The notes under the pieces were generated by a model. It was given only the letters and a program-made list of their open reading frames with translations, made no database searches and had not been told where the DNA came from. Shown piece after piece: positions 1 through 11,260 of a DNA stretch of 64,000 nucleotides (position 1 is the first letter of the stretch; the number at the start of each line of letters is the position of its first letter). The stretch covers positions 27,066,470 through 27,130,469 of the forward strand of contig NC_071394.1 in NCBI RefSeq assembly GCF_022682495.2, read 5' to 3'. Position numbers and translations under genes: made by a program. Source of the stretch: Desmodus rotundus. Its lineage: Eukaryota > Chordata > Mammalia > Chiroptera > Phyllostomidae.

Positions 1-137
1 TATACTTTTAGTACTCTACTCAAGTACCTTGGTATTCTTGATATGTTCAGTTTCATAATAATTAAGAAGTTATTACAGTATTTTATGATAGGGAATTTTT
101 CAGCTACAAATTTTACATAAAGAAATATAAAACATAC

Positions 138-202
138 TTATCCCACTCTGCATAATCCCTTGGAATTTTCTTTTTAGCTGGTCTACTTTTAGAACATTTT
201 TC
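138..202 (-). CDS. SPAG1: SPAG1 coding exon 5
   Basis: 65-nt exon flanked by an acceptor (TTTTAG) and a donor (GTATGT) on the minus strand. It encodes [20 protein letters not shown] followed by DK. It is the last SPAG1 exon inside the window and ends in phase 2. Confidence 0.92.
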
Positions 203-3200
203 CTAAAAGAATAAAATCATACTTTATGACACATATTTAATATAAAATTAGCAGGTTTTACTATAAGTGCAATGTGAAGTATTGGAGTAAGATATATAAA
301 TCAAATGAATAAGAAAAATAGGTACCCTTGAAGTTATAACAACTCCAGTATTAAAATTATTAACATAATAATATATAGCAGGCTTTGAAAGGATTTTAAA
401 TTTGTAACTAATTCTCAGAGCAACCTACAGGACTTTAAGTATATATATAAAAGTTAAAAACTCACATGTGTGAAATGGGATTATTAGTAATTTTCTTATA
501 ATAATAAAATGCTAAACTATCATTCATTCTTTTAAAACCTAGGGGAGAAAATAGTTTGCTGTATTAGTCAAAACTGGTTTGTTTGCAATAACAGGACACC
601 CAACTTGGACTAATTATATTTTAAAAGAATAAATTACTGGCTTATGTAACCAAACTGATGAAAGAAAGGACAGGGGTGCTGCTGGATGAAAGAGTCACAT
701 GATCTCTCTCCCTCCAACTCTCCCTTTCTCCCTGTCCCTAGTCTCTGCTTCTCTCTGCCTGCTGATTTTGTTTTCCCCGCTGGCTAATGCTTTTTCCATG
801 TAGTAGGAAACATGGTCATGAGTAGCCTGGGATTATACCGTCCCAGACCTCGCAATCAGAAAGGAAAAGGACTCTTCTCTCCAACCTTAGAGAAGTCCCA
901 GGGAAGGACTCCAGTTGGCTAGCTTGGGTCATGTGTCCATCATTGACCAAGCACTAGCTTGGTGCTATTAAGTCACCCACCCCAGGTCACATGCCCACTG
1001 CAAGCACCAGAAGGGAATGGGAGGGAAGCAAACAATAGCTCACAAATAGTTTCTTAAAAGTTAGTCATAATCTGAAACCATTTGGAATGGTGTTGTGACA
1101 TTGTGCATTGGTCATGTGGAGTTAAGCGGATCTTCCAAACATTCATATATTTCATTATACAATAAAGAGCCATTTCTTCAATATCTTCATGGAGCTCATC
1201 AGAAAAGTCTAAATATGCTCCTTAAGGGGAAATATTTTTTGTCACAAGCAGGTATTCAAGAGCTATATAATAGTGTGAAGTACTGTAAATTATATTTGAA
1301 AGCTCAGGGATAATCACTGGCAAAAAATACTGCCGGTTGCTTTTCTTGAAGTGACAGGCCCACTTCATTCCTTTCAACGCAAAGTCTGCCCAAAAAACCA
1401 AGTCTGAATAACCATAAATTTTTGGAGTAAAATTTATTCCAGGAAAAAGTGGAATAACTTAAGCTAGCAATTCAATCATACAAGTATTTTTCTAGAGATA
1501 ACAATCATATTTCACTTCACAGTAAAATGCTTTCTGCCTACTTCCCATTTTGTCACACAGAATATTAAAAAGATGTGTCCTTGAGATTCAAGGTTTAACA
1601 AAATAAGTTTGTTGTTTCATCAGAGACATTCTGAGGTTTAACTGGAGTTCTTCCCTGAGTCCGCAGCAGTGGAGAACACAATGACCACAGTCGGTTTGGT
1701 GCCACTGCCCTGACTTGTGCTCAGGTGCTAGCAGCTCTGTCCCCAGTGCAGATGGCAGTGCAGTGAAAAAGACAAAGCATTAGCATGATTTTTAAAAGTA
1801 GCATTGACCTTCTAGACCCCCTGGAGGATCTCTGGGATGCCCAGGGTCCACAGACCATTCTTTGAAAACCACTGTACTTACCACTAGTCTCTATCTGTCC
1901 CACTGGACTATGAACTCCTTGAGGGCAGGGACCAAGCCTTATTCATCATTATATTTGCAGGGCACAGACTTAGCACATAATGTGTGTTCAATAAATACAA
2001 ATTCATTGGTTACACATAGTGGCAACTTCACCACATTACTGTACCTCAGTTACGTGAGTAATTCCTAATACGGAGTAAAAAGTCCCGGGAAGGTAAGTTA
2101 TCAGAGGGCAGTGGCAAAGAGCAATGATGTTTTTTAAATAAAATTGAGGATTCGGAGATGAGATGAAAATAACAAGAATAAGTTAACCCAGAATGAAGAG
2201 ACTTGGGTAGCCATCCTTTCTGAAATGATAGAAATAACGTTGAAAAAGGAGGAGAGAACCGAATGGAACGTGTGATCCGTGGGAAAGACCAGGGCCTCCC
2301 AGTGCCCAGGAAACACGGGCTGAGTTCTGTAATACCAGGGTCGGTGGATGCCACGGAGCTCAGCTGCAGCTTAACCTTAAGTAGATGGACCTGGAAGTCC
2401 AACAGGCTCCTTTTCTATGGAACCCACGGGTGAAAAGGGGAGGTCTACGTGACAAAACGGATTAACCACAGAGAAATAATCACGAGGGGCTGGAGATAAG
2501 GGGAAAAAATGCACTAAAAAAGAACAACATCTGTTACTGCTTGCAAGTACCTGTTTAATACTCTAAATCATAGTTAATTATGTACTAAACTATTTCCTCT
2601 CTACATCTACTGGATACATAAAGTTACTCCCTGAAATTCTCACACAGTAAATTGGATCTTACGCGCTCATCAAAACTAGTCCATGTAGGAGAGACAGAAC
2701 AAAAAAGAAAAATGAAGAAAGTCAGTAAACCCAGGATGCCTCATGAAGGTAAAGAACATGACTGACTGAAAAAAAATATCCTCCGCTCTCTGAGAGGACA
2801 TCGCACTCTGGCCACACTGATTAAACTGGGATAGCGCTCAACAAACCACAACCATTTCCCCCACCAACGACACCCCACACCGAGGGGCCTACTTTGGCAA
2901 CGTGAAAACAGCTGTTTGAACCACGAACTGGAGGCAAATTTTCTTCCTTTTCTGGAAATGTTTCAGTTTCATGAGAATGTATTTTATTTTCTTCTTTTTT
3001 AATTTCTGATACCCAACTCTGAGAAAAGGGGAGAAAAATGAATGTAAATACACAATTTGAAATAATTAACCAGGCATTAGAAAAGACTATACATTATCAA
3101 AGTTTCCTATAGATCAAAATTTTAGGTGACAATTCCCTCTACCTGGAATGCCCTTCCTCTTTTTTTTTTTTTTAATTTTGGGAAAATACACATAACATAA

Positions 3201-6200
3201 AATATTTATCCTCTTAATCATTTTTAAGCATAATCATTTTCAGTCTTGTTAAGTATATTCATATTGTTGTTGCCCTTCCTACTTTGTTTTTAATAGATGA
3301 AGGGTATTTTATTGAATGATTGATCCGTGTAATTGCCAAGGCCACTATGGACGAGTAAGAGGGGTGGAGCTTTACTTCTGTCTCTTCCTCCTTGGACAGA
3401 ATCTTGCTGATTTCCTCCTTCTTGGCCTGGAGCCGTTCTTCACCGTGCTTGCCAGCTTCCTTGGTCTTAGACCTGCGGGCCTCTGCCTGGGCAACCAGAA
3501 GCTTTTTGTGAGCCTTCTCTGCCTTCAGCTTGTGGAAGTGTTCCATGAGAATCTGCTTGTTTTTGACATGTTCCCCTTCACTTTCAGATGCAGGCTGTGG
3601 TCCATGGGGCATTCAGTCTGCTGAGATTCACGGTACCTTCTGAGTACCCAGCGAAAACTTCCCATCCTCCTCATCCAGGCTACTTTCTCAGGCCTTTGAA
3701 CATTGGCAGCAGTGCCCTTTCGCTTACCTATGCCCATAGGCCTGCCCTTCCTGCGGGCCAAGGTCTTTTCCAGCATCGAACGGACAGTCACAGGCTCCGG
3801 GTGATCAGCCCATCTTTGATCAGCTTCGGAATCTGCTGACGGGCGTTGGCATTGGCAATTTCATTGGTCTCACTGGGGTCTCAGCAGACCCTGGAGGCAA
3901 GCCTCTTCTGAAGCCTGAGTATACTCATGGCTGCTGCCGCTGCGGCAAAAGGCTGTCTTTCCTCTTTTATCTATCTTGCCAGATCTTATTCTCCATCCCT
4001 TCCAGCAAGCTTCCCTTGAACTTCCGGGTTGGGCTGAAAATGTTCCTCCTCCATATATTAGCATAAAGATTTAAAATAATCAGTTTATCGTTCATTTTTC
4101 TCGCCATACTGTAAGTTCCTTGAGGGCAGAGCCTATGTCTTAATCTTATCTTTGTGATTCAAGAACATAGCACAGTGTCTGGCATATGACAGGTTCACAA
4201 TAATGTTCATTAAACTGAATTGTCTGTCACAGGTGCCAGGAAAAGACTGAGTAAGAGATTTCTTTAATATATGTAAAATTCTATTATTTATTATTCAGCA
4301 AATATACAGTGAGGGCCAGACATTATACTTAATAGTGAAAAGCTGAATGACATCCGGTAAGAATGGGAACACTGTACTGTGGTCTCGGTGCAGTACGGCA
4401 AGTAAAAGAAATAAGGCAGCCAGACTGGAAAAGAAGAAGTAAATCTCTTATAATTTCCAGATGACATAATCCTGCATGTAAAAAATCTGAGGCATTTACA
4501 GAAAAAAGGTACTAAAACTAATCCTTTAGTTTGAAGTTACCAGGATCACAGGACACACGGTCAATAGAAAGAGGTCTGGTAGATAAATGTAAACTTTCAA
4601 TGTACAAATAAAGATTGAAATTAAAATTTCACTGGTATGAGGTATTTAGACCACTCGACAGTACAGAGGCAACGCCGAATGGTGGTTTCCAGAGGCGGGG
4701 TAGGGTGGAGAGCTGTTGCTTGGTGCACGCAGAGTTTCGGTTTCACAGGATGAAAGGGTTCTGGGGACCAGCTGCACAGCAACTTGACTCTCCTTAACGC
4801 TCATGAACTGTACAATTAGAAATTGTTGACATAGTCAATTTTATATGATGTGAACTTTACCACAGTGAAAAAAAAATAAAATTTCTTAACTGGAGTGATT
4901 TAGAACGAGCAAACATATTGAAATATGAATTAGCAATTTGAATTCTAATAATTTATTCCAAGGAAATAACCAGATGGCACAAAAAATTATAAACAAACAT
5001 GTTTACATAGCACTGTTTATAGAAGCTGATTGAAATGGTTCTTTCACGGGATGGAATATTATTTGGTCATTTGTACCACCCACTTGTATACACACATACA
5101 CTCACACACTCACAATATTCTCCTGGGTGCAAGAAGCAACCAGTACTAAGTCATTACTACTAAAAAGGCCTTTACTGACAAAAAAGAAACCTAGAATTTC
5201 AGCTCGGTGAAGTGAACGTATATACAACATGACAATGTCACGAAAACTGGTGTCACTCTACCTTTATATCACCGTCGATTTTTTCCCATTCTCCTGCTGT
5301 GAAACTGGATGCTGTTGCTGCAGGTTTGTCTTTCCTCAGAGCTCTGCTTTTAGGAGCCAGTCCTTTAAGGCGCTTTTCACAAAATTCTGTAAGTTCAGGA
5401 TAATATCCTTCCTCTCCAGACCTTTAAATCATTTCAGAATTTTAGAGTTACTACTTCATTTACAGATCATCTAGACCAGTGACTTGCAAGTTGGGTTGTC
5501 TGGAGCCCAGTTCTGCGGAGATCTCAGGAATGGTCCTGACTGCCCCGCAACGAGGTGGCAGGTGGGGCTGCTGCTTCCCACTCACCCTCCCCAACCAGGC
5601 GACCTCCGTTATTAGGTTAATCTATGCAGTGATGCAATGAAAGAAAAAAATGGAGCTCCAAAGACACAAATTTCCATATATTCAATATGTTGAATATATA
5701 ACATATTCTCTCCTGTTTAACACACGTAATGCTCCTTTGGTACATAAAGTAATTTTAAACTTAAAAATGGAAATTCAGTATTAGAGACAGGCAAAAAGTG
5801 AGACTTTGGACTTCCTTTCCAAAGAGGAGCTCCTAGCTTAATTTTTTGCAAAGGGATATGAAGAAAATGGCAGAGGCATGCTTTAGAACAACATAACGCC
5901 AAATTCAACCACTAAAGAAGCAGAATTCCTTCCTTAGAGAGCTAAATAGAGACATCTGTTCTTTTTTGCCTATTTATTTTTTAAGGAAAATCAATCTTTT
6001 TTTTCCTTCTCTTGTAAGTCTGTTCACATTTAAATTTTTAGAAAAATAGAAATAAATCCCATTTTCAAATGCATTTAATTAAGTTATTCAGGGAATTTCT
6101 TAGAACCAACATTACTACTATGGCTTTCAAACTCTTTTATCTCATAAACTTCTCATTTTGTTTATCAGTACTTGATCAAATATAAATGAAAATGTTCTCA

Positions 6201-9200
6201 TACCGCTGAGAAAAGCAAAAGGGAGAACAATGGCATGGTTCACATTTCCGTTTCAGAAATGATGAGGTCATTACATCAACTCTGGCTGGGGACAAGCAGA
6301 CATGCTTAGGGAGGACACGATACTACAGGTGATGAGAGGTCAGGGGAAGAGAGAGAGCCACAGCAGAGCAAAAAGAAGTAGTTCTGATGTCCTGGAAAGG
6401 GGCAGTTTATGCTCCACAAGTGTTCCTGTAATACAGGGTGTCAAACGCGGGTGCCTTCTGAGGGCCGAATGTAATTTCAACTCCTTAACTGTTAAGTAGT
6501 TACATTTATACAGTCCTAAAATTACTTTGGCCCTTTGAAGGCAACCACGAGGCTGATGTGGCCCCTGGTGAAAACGAGTTTGACACCCCTTCTGTAATAT
6601 CAGGCTACTCTCTATGGAAAAACCCCACGAAACCCAAAATAGGTGGCACAGGGCAGTGTTTCTTGAAGTGGGTTCCCTTGACCACCTGTGTGTCAATCAG
6701 CCAGGCACTTATTATAAACACAGGTTCCTGTGCCCCACCCCAGATTTCCCAGAAGCAGAATCTCTGGGAATGGGACCCTCAAATTTGCATTTCTAACAAC
6801 CACATGTGCTGTGTATTAAAGTTTAACAATCACCGCTATGGAGTTCTCAACCAGAGAGGGCCCTGACTCCCTGTCTTCTGGTCCTACCTCCTGGCCTCCC
6901 CACCATCCTCCGTGTGACCAGCTCACAGTGAGTCACCCACCTTTGTTGGCAGATGGCATTAAGTGGGAAAGTACCAAAGAACTTTATCAGTGTAGGCTGG
7001 TGAGCTAACCTTACTTCACACTGGCTACTCTCACAGTTGCTTTTTCCTAGACAATGTGGAGGAAGCAAGAAAAATGCCCTCCTTAATATAAATTAGCCTA
7101 AATCGCACACTGGAAGTAGACCCAGGCAGAACACTCCAAACAAAGCACTGGATCAAAATCCCTATTTTGGAGCCCAAGATGGGCAAATACAACGAACAAT
7201 CTTAATACCTGAAAATTTCCTCCAATGTTTCTAATGTAGCTTCAACTTTTAGAAGGCAAGAACAATATAATTAAAATTGACAAATCGTAATGTGCTGAAA
7301 TTATTTTTAAATGCTTACCTAAGCACACAAAGAATTTTTTCCAAGTGTTTAACATCTGAACACTTTTCAATATACTTGAAATCCAAGTGTTCAATGGGAA
7401 TTTTGAATGTTTTTGTTGTTCCAAAGCCCCACAGTGATGGATGATCTTTGGCAGCCATAGCTGAAATATAGTATGGGAAAACAGTTATGAATCTAATACA
7501 TATATATATAAAACTCAGCATGGTTAGTAGTAACCACCTGGGTGCTCTTATATATAATAGTTATTTTTCATTTCTATAGAAAAGGAGATGGAGTGTTCTT
7601 TCGAAGGAGGAAGACTACTGATTTTAAATTCTCTCTCTCTGATAACAACAGCTAACATTCACGGAGCTAAATTACTATGTACGCATACCTGGATTATCTC
7701 ACTTAATCTTCACTTCAGCAATGTTGAATACAGTGACAAAGCAGGTTTTGGTGCTATGGACGAGGTTAAACAAAAAAACCAAACTTTTCCTCTACCTATT
7801 TAATTCCAGTAACTGAGACCTGGTGAATTAAATTGACAAAATACACACAAATAGGAGACAAGGATTATTTTGTGCACGTAGATGCTTCACAAAAGAGTGA
7901 AAACTCAAAGAAACTGTTCAGTCTGGGAGTCTATCTACCATTTTCACAAAGGGTGGTACAGTGTGGAGAAGTAATTAGACAAAGGAAAAGGGGTTTTGGC
8001 TTCTAGGAGAAAGTAAACATACGGGAGACACTAGCTAAAGGTTGTTTTAGTAAGATTTGGTTATGCAGACTCTTCTCAGCACTGACCATCCCTGGGCTGT
8101 GATTAGGGTTGTTCTCCTGGTATCGGGGAGGTTGGAGGGGGAAACCTTTCAAAGGGAAATTTATGCCCTGCTTTTAGGCATAAATTAGAAAAGGGGATGA
8201 CAGAGTTCTTCCTGTTGATTATTAATTTCTTCAGCTCAAAGTAATCGTTATGCCAAAATAGCCAGTTATGGGGTGGCGTATGCTGATCAGCTTCAGTACT
8301 CAAACTGCTTTTTAGGATATCTTTTCTTAAGATCAACAAGGAGGTCATGTTGATTCAAATGACCTGCTTCTACTCTTGCTGTTTGGTAACATCCCGATCA
8401 TTCTTTGCAATTGAGCACAAACGTAAATAACATTCTTTCTGTAACTCTCCTTAACATCACCCTCTTGCCCGTTCCCTAGGGCCCACTCCCATCAGCGCCC
8501 AACTCCCAGGTCTGTGTTCTAATGGCACTCGGTACACACCTCTCAGTACAGAGCACATTCGAACTGTTTCTCTTTCTTCTCTTCTAGACTGTGAGATCTT
8601 ACTTTATCCATCTTCATATCTTCAGAACTAACATAAGTAGTGCCTTGTAGCTCTTAAGAAACACTCAACGAATTGAACTGAGAACAAGGAGGCCTTGTAC
8701 AGTTTCCTTCTAATGACACTACTGCTAATGATGTTGGTGAAGATAACAGCTAACACATAAAGTTTTTAATGTATGCTGGGCACCACTCTAACTCTTACAC
8801 ATATTACCTCAGCTCATCCTACAGCTACGTCATCAGGTAGGTTTTTTTAAAAGTAGAGAACAGTAATGATAGTCAACACTTATGGAGCTGAATTACTATG
8901 AGTCATGAATTCTCTCAATCTCCAAAATGGCTCTCATGAAGGACATTAATGACTTCCATTTTACAGACGAGGAAGTTGATGTTTCAAGTATTTGAACCGC
9001 TCAAGGTCATACAGCTAGAAATAGTGAACTGAAAATTTGGATTCCAGTAGGCAGCTAGAGCCCACATACTTACTCATCATACCCATGTTTTCAGTGCAAG
9101 TGGCAACCCATGAAATCAATTTAGTGTTTCAACCAGCACTGTTTTATATTGAGATAGAACATACCATTATAGTTAATATTGTTTTGCATAACTTTTATTT

Positions 9201-11150
9201 CATGTCTATACAAACAGAAATTATAAAGATGTATAAATATAAACACACATGATACAAAGATATATTTCTTATTGTAATTGTCAGATTTTTTTTTTAATCA
9301 CAGCACTAAAACATATTGGGTGATAAATTTTAAGCAGCAGCAATGGGTCTAATTCATTTGAAGTGTTTCCTTCAGCATGCCTGTCCTCTGGGAGTCTGCT
9401 CATATATCAGACCTCTGCAGAAAGAGGATGTTCTGCCAGTTTTGCCTCCATATTCCTCCTGGCTTGAACTTGGGTATAGAAAATAGGGTCCAGCCAAAGT
9501 AGTGCCATTGAGTGTGGTTGGTAGGGTATGTGAATGTCTCGCACTAGATGGACAGCAATTTGAACATTTCACCTAAAATGTCATATGGTGTGCTTCAGTG
9601 TGATATTGTTACGTTACAGAATTACATGCTTAAGATTTTGTAATAACATATGTGTTATAGATTACCAGGTCATAAGAAAGGAGTGTTATTTGTGTGGGAC
9701 CCTGTGGATATCAGTTCAGCACTTGGATGAGATACATTGGAGAAATGATACGGTGGTTTTCACTTCACACTGGCAGGGTCCACTATGATGAATGTCGCCT
9801 ATCACAAGGATGACTTTAAGGGTAGAAGTTACAGCAAAGCAACATAAAGAACTTTAAAAACAATATTTATTTACTTTTAGAGAGGGGAGAAAGAAAGGAA
9901 GAGATACAGAAATGTGCAAGGTACATCCATTGGTCTCCTCTACACACCCCCAACCGGAGATGCACCCTGATGGGAATGGAACCTGTGACCCCTCCGCCTG
10001 CAGGCCGGCACTCAATCCACTGCGCCACGCCAGCAAGGGCAGAATTTTTAAATTATTGATGATGCCAAGAATAGAATGGGTTGCCATAGAAGAATTTTTC
10101 CTAAGAGCTAGAGAATCTTTGATGGGAGCGATTTAAGCATCTAATGGGATTAAAGTAGATTATATCAAATTGAAGGTAACTTGCAATGATTGAGATTTTA
10201 TGATTTGAATAAAATATAGTGGAAAACATTTGAAATGATAGACATTGCTTACCTAATCAAACGACTTTCATTCTGGACACTATTTTAACATTTCTCTGAA
10301 AACTAACTTTTTTTTGGGGGGGTAGGATACACATTCTCAAGACCACTAAATATTAATTCTCAAATTCTAAAATACAAGTTATACTTCATTTGATACATTG
10401 AGAACTCTTCCATATCTGTTTGCGTTTGTCTCTGATTAGGAAAACATTTGGTCCTAGTTGGATTAAATTTTTTCTCCATCATCCTGATCCACATCCATTT
10501 CTTATATTTCCTATTCGGCGTATCAGTAATACTTCCAGCGGAAACTGTGATGAACTAGTTACGCGAAAACCTATTTTCTTCCCCCTTGCATCGTCCACCT
10601 AAGCATTCCTTCCGACATCCGCAGGGCGGAGCGCCCCCTGCAGGTGGAGGCCGAAAGAAAATGACACCCTCCAGCCGTAGCAACGGTTTCTAAGTATAAC
10701 GCGGCGGGAGAGGGCTGAGGGACTGGTCGAGTGGCAGCCCTCTGCCAACCCGCAACGGTCAGGGGGCACTTTAATAACCTACGAAATTGCTCCCCACTCC
10801 CAGCTTTGGTCACCAAGACTGGTCACCGCCGGCGGACCCCAGGAACCCCCATGTTGCAAACTAGTCCCAACATTCGCTGAAACAAAAGGTTAACGGTTTG
10901 TTCCCCGACATCCCCCGCCACCCCCCACCACCCCCACCATGAAGGACGTTCATGCCACAATACGATCTCTCACTCAAGTCCCAGAGTGCATTTGCTCCTC
11001 CGCGTCCGCCTTTCACCCCAGATCGGAGAGGGACTACAATGGGGGGAGTGAAATTTACTCCTGGTGGGCAGGTACTCACCTGGTTCCCAGACCCCTCACG
11101 ATGCGGAGGATGTGGCCGCGGCAATTGTGACCCTCTGCCTTGCTCTGTCT
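138..11150 (-). CDS. SPAG1: SPAG1, 5' part (leader exon and coding exons 2-5; gene runs off the left edge)
   Basis: Sperm-associated antigen 1 (DNAAF13) is a cytoplasmic TPR protein needed for preassembly of axonemal dynein arms; human loss causes primary ciliary dyskinesia. Coding exons seen here on the minus strand are 7319-7458 (in exon 7319-7460), 5262-5421, 2893-3018 and 138-202, joined at GT/AG sites with no frame break to give the first 163 residues. The start [20 protein letters not shown] matches the known SPAG1 N terminus, and residues 47-100 contain [14 protein letters not shown]. This part precedes the TPR blocks, so none are visible. The start is chosen by homology: after splicing to exon 1 the context is CAGCT-ATG-G (G at -3 and +4). 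The leader exon ends at about 11080. A 1-kb upstream reading frame continuing into exon 2 from 7521 is intronic. The upstream edge (11150) is an estimated transcription start. Confidence 0.93.
203..2892 (-). other. SPAG1 intron 4
   Basis: No exon recognised. It holds an L2 3'-end remnant near 1895-2010, a short MER5-like tail near 1835-1875, and an unclassified stretch at about 565-1040 that looks like a repeat. The open frames in it are unconserved shadows. Confidence 0.6.
1895..2012 (+). repeat. L2 LINE 3'-end remnant
   Basis: Contains the characteristic order CTCCTTGAGGGCAGGGACC, then a GCACA segment and TTCAATAAATA, as in the L2 3' terminus. Confidence 0.6.
2893..3018 (-). CDS. SPAG1: SPAG1 coding exon 4
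   Basis: 126-nt, 42-codon exon in phase 0 at both ends. It begins [20 protein letters not shown] and ends FHVAK before donor GTAGGC. It is charged, low-complexity linker sequence, as in other mammalian SPAG1 proteins. Confidence 0.93.
3285..3960 (-). pseudogene. RPL19P: RPL19 processed pseudogene
   Basis: Intronless minus-strand copy of ribosomal protein L19 mRNA in SPAG1 intron 3. The leader (about 3929-3960), initiator ATG (3928), body and 3'UTR with AATAAA are all recognisable. Segments seen in order are [54 protein letters not shown] and [11 protein letters not shown]. About 30 nt are missing after the LAS segment, there are frame changes around 3520-3790, and the C-terminal lysines run on without the usual stop. 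The degenerate A-rich tail is near 3280-3292. It is a decayed retrocopy from L1-driven retrotransposition. Confidence 0.93.
4105..4225 (+). repeat. L2 LINE 3'-end remnant
   Basis: Carries GTTCCTTGAGGGCAGAGCC, then AGCACAGTGTCTGGCA and TTCATTAAACTGAATTG, matching the L2 3' end. Confidence 0.6.
4290..4885 (+). repeat. Old L1 LINE, ORF2 end and 3'UTR
   Basis: 4430-4600 resembles the end of L1 ORF2 (CCAGATGACATAATCCTGCA). 4660-4885 matches the L1M-type 3'UTR, including GAATGGTGGTTTCCAGAGGC and an ending of TTTACCACAGTGAAAAAAAA. It is diverged and contains no intact ORF. Confidence 0.75.
5262..5421 (-). CDS. SPAG1: SPAG1 coding exon 3
   Basis: 160-nt exon beginning with the third base of the Arg codon split with exon 2. 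It encodes [20 protein letters not shown] and continues to [10 protein letters not shown]. The donor is GTAGAG and the acceptor TTTAAAG; the polypyrimidine tract before the acceptor is weak. Confidence 0.94.
6434..6591 (+). mobile_element. hAT-type MITE, copy 1
   Basis: 158-bp element bounded by CAGGGTGTCAAAC on the left and GTTTGACACCCCTT on the right, near-perfect terminal inverted repeats. An exact 8-bp target duplication (CTGTAATA) is present at 6426-6433 and 6592-6599. The arms form an internal palindrome (GGGCCGAATGTAATT against AATTACTTTGGCCC). No transposase; it must have been moved in trans. It shares its right part with the copy at 18855-19066. Confidence 0.88.
6652..6838 (+). mobile_element. 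MER5A hAT-Charlie remnant
   Basis: Reads GTTCCTGTGCCCCACCCCAG and GGACCCTCAAATTTGCATTT, the hallmark internal blocks of MER5A. The ends are diverged. Confidence 0.75.
7319..7460 (-). CDS. SPAG1: SPAG1 exon 2 with the start codon
   Basis: The exon starts after TATATTTCAG; ATG is at 7458-7456 and the exon ends CTTAG before GTAAGC. It encodes the first 46 residues plus two bases of Arg47, including [20 protein letters not shown]. The remaining two bases (7459-7460) are leader. Confidence 0.95.
7645..7745 (-). repeat. MIR SINE remnant
   Basis: Core-like sequence (GGATTATCTCACTTAATCTT) in antisense orientation, as in mammalian-wide interspersed repeats. Confidence 0.45.
8585..8685 (+). repeat. 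L2 LINE 3'-end remnant
   Basis: CTAGACTGTGAGATCTTAC followed by an AGTGCCTTGTAG block and CACTCAACGAATTGAACTG, fitting the L2 3' end. Confidence 0.5.
8738..9030 (-). repeat. Two adjacent MIR SINE remnants
   Basis: Near 8745-8845 and 8860-9030. The second reads CATTTTACAGACGAGGAAG then CAAGGTCATACAGCTAG, the reverse of the MIR consensus. Confidence 0.6.
9863..10041 (-). mobile_element. Bat VES-type tRNA-derived SINE
   Basis: Minus-strand element with a tRNA-related head (GCCCTTGCTGGCGTGGCGCA), a B-box-like block (GGTCACAGGTTCCATTCCCA) and a pyrimidine-rich tail ending in TAAATAAATA. This matches the VES SINE family of bats. Confidence 0.85.
10631..10644 (-). promoter_or_regulatory. Candidate CTCF binding site
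   Basis: The minus strand reads CCTGCAGGGGGCGC, which fits the 14-bp CTCF core (CCASYAGRKGGCRS) at all positions except the third. It lies about 450 bp inside the SPAG1 transcription unit, in the GC-rich promoter-proximal zone. Confidence 0.6.
10671..10684 (+). promoter_or_regulatory. X-box-like RFX site overlapping a MYB-like site near the SPAG1 promoter
   Basis: The sequence CCAGCCGTAGCAAC has a perfect right half (RGYAAC) and four of six matches in the left half of the RFX X-box. AACGGTT overlaps it on the right and fits a MYB core. SPAG1 is a ciliary gene, a usual RFX target class. Confidence 0.35.
11080..11150 (-). other. SPAG1: SPAG1 non-coding leader exon 1 (upstream end approximate)
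   Basis: A strong minus-strand donor (ACCAG then GTGAGT) lies at 11078-11080, inside GC-rich sequence and just downstream of two CCAAT boxes. This is the expected layout of a leader exon joined to the acceptor at 7461. The exact transcription start cannot be read from sequence. Confidence 0.6.
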
Positions 11151-11260
11151 CAGCACCCAAGAGTGGGGGGCTGACTGCTGGGGGTGGGGATTAGGCCCTC
11201 TGCGGGATGATTGGCTAGTCCCCGACCTGCCATTCCGCTGATTGGCTTTACAGACTCCAG
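11130..11260 (-). promoter_or_regulatory. SPAG1 proximal promoter with two CCAAT boxes
   Basis: On the minus strand CCAAT occurs at 11210-11214 and 11241-11245, both within GCCAATCA-type NF-Y sites 31 bp apart, upstream of the leader exon. No TATA box is evident. The surrounding 10.6-11.3 kb is enriched in CpG relative to the window average. Confidence 0.6.

Larger units (their letters stand above)
5422..7318 (-). other. SPAG1 intron 2
   Basis: Non-coding; contains the hAT MITE at 6434-6591 and a MER5A at 6652-6838. Nothing else recognised. Confidence 0.6.
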
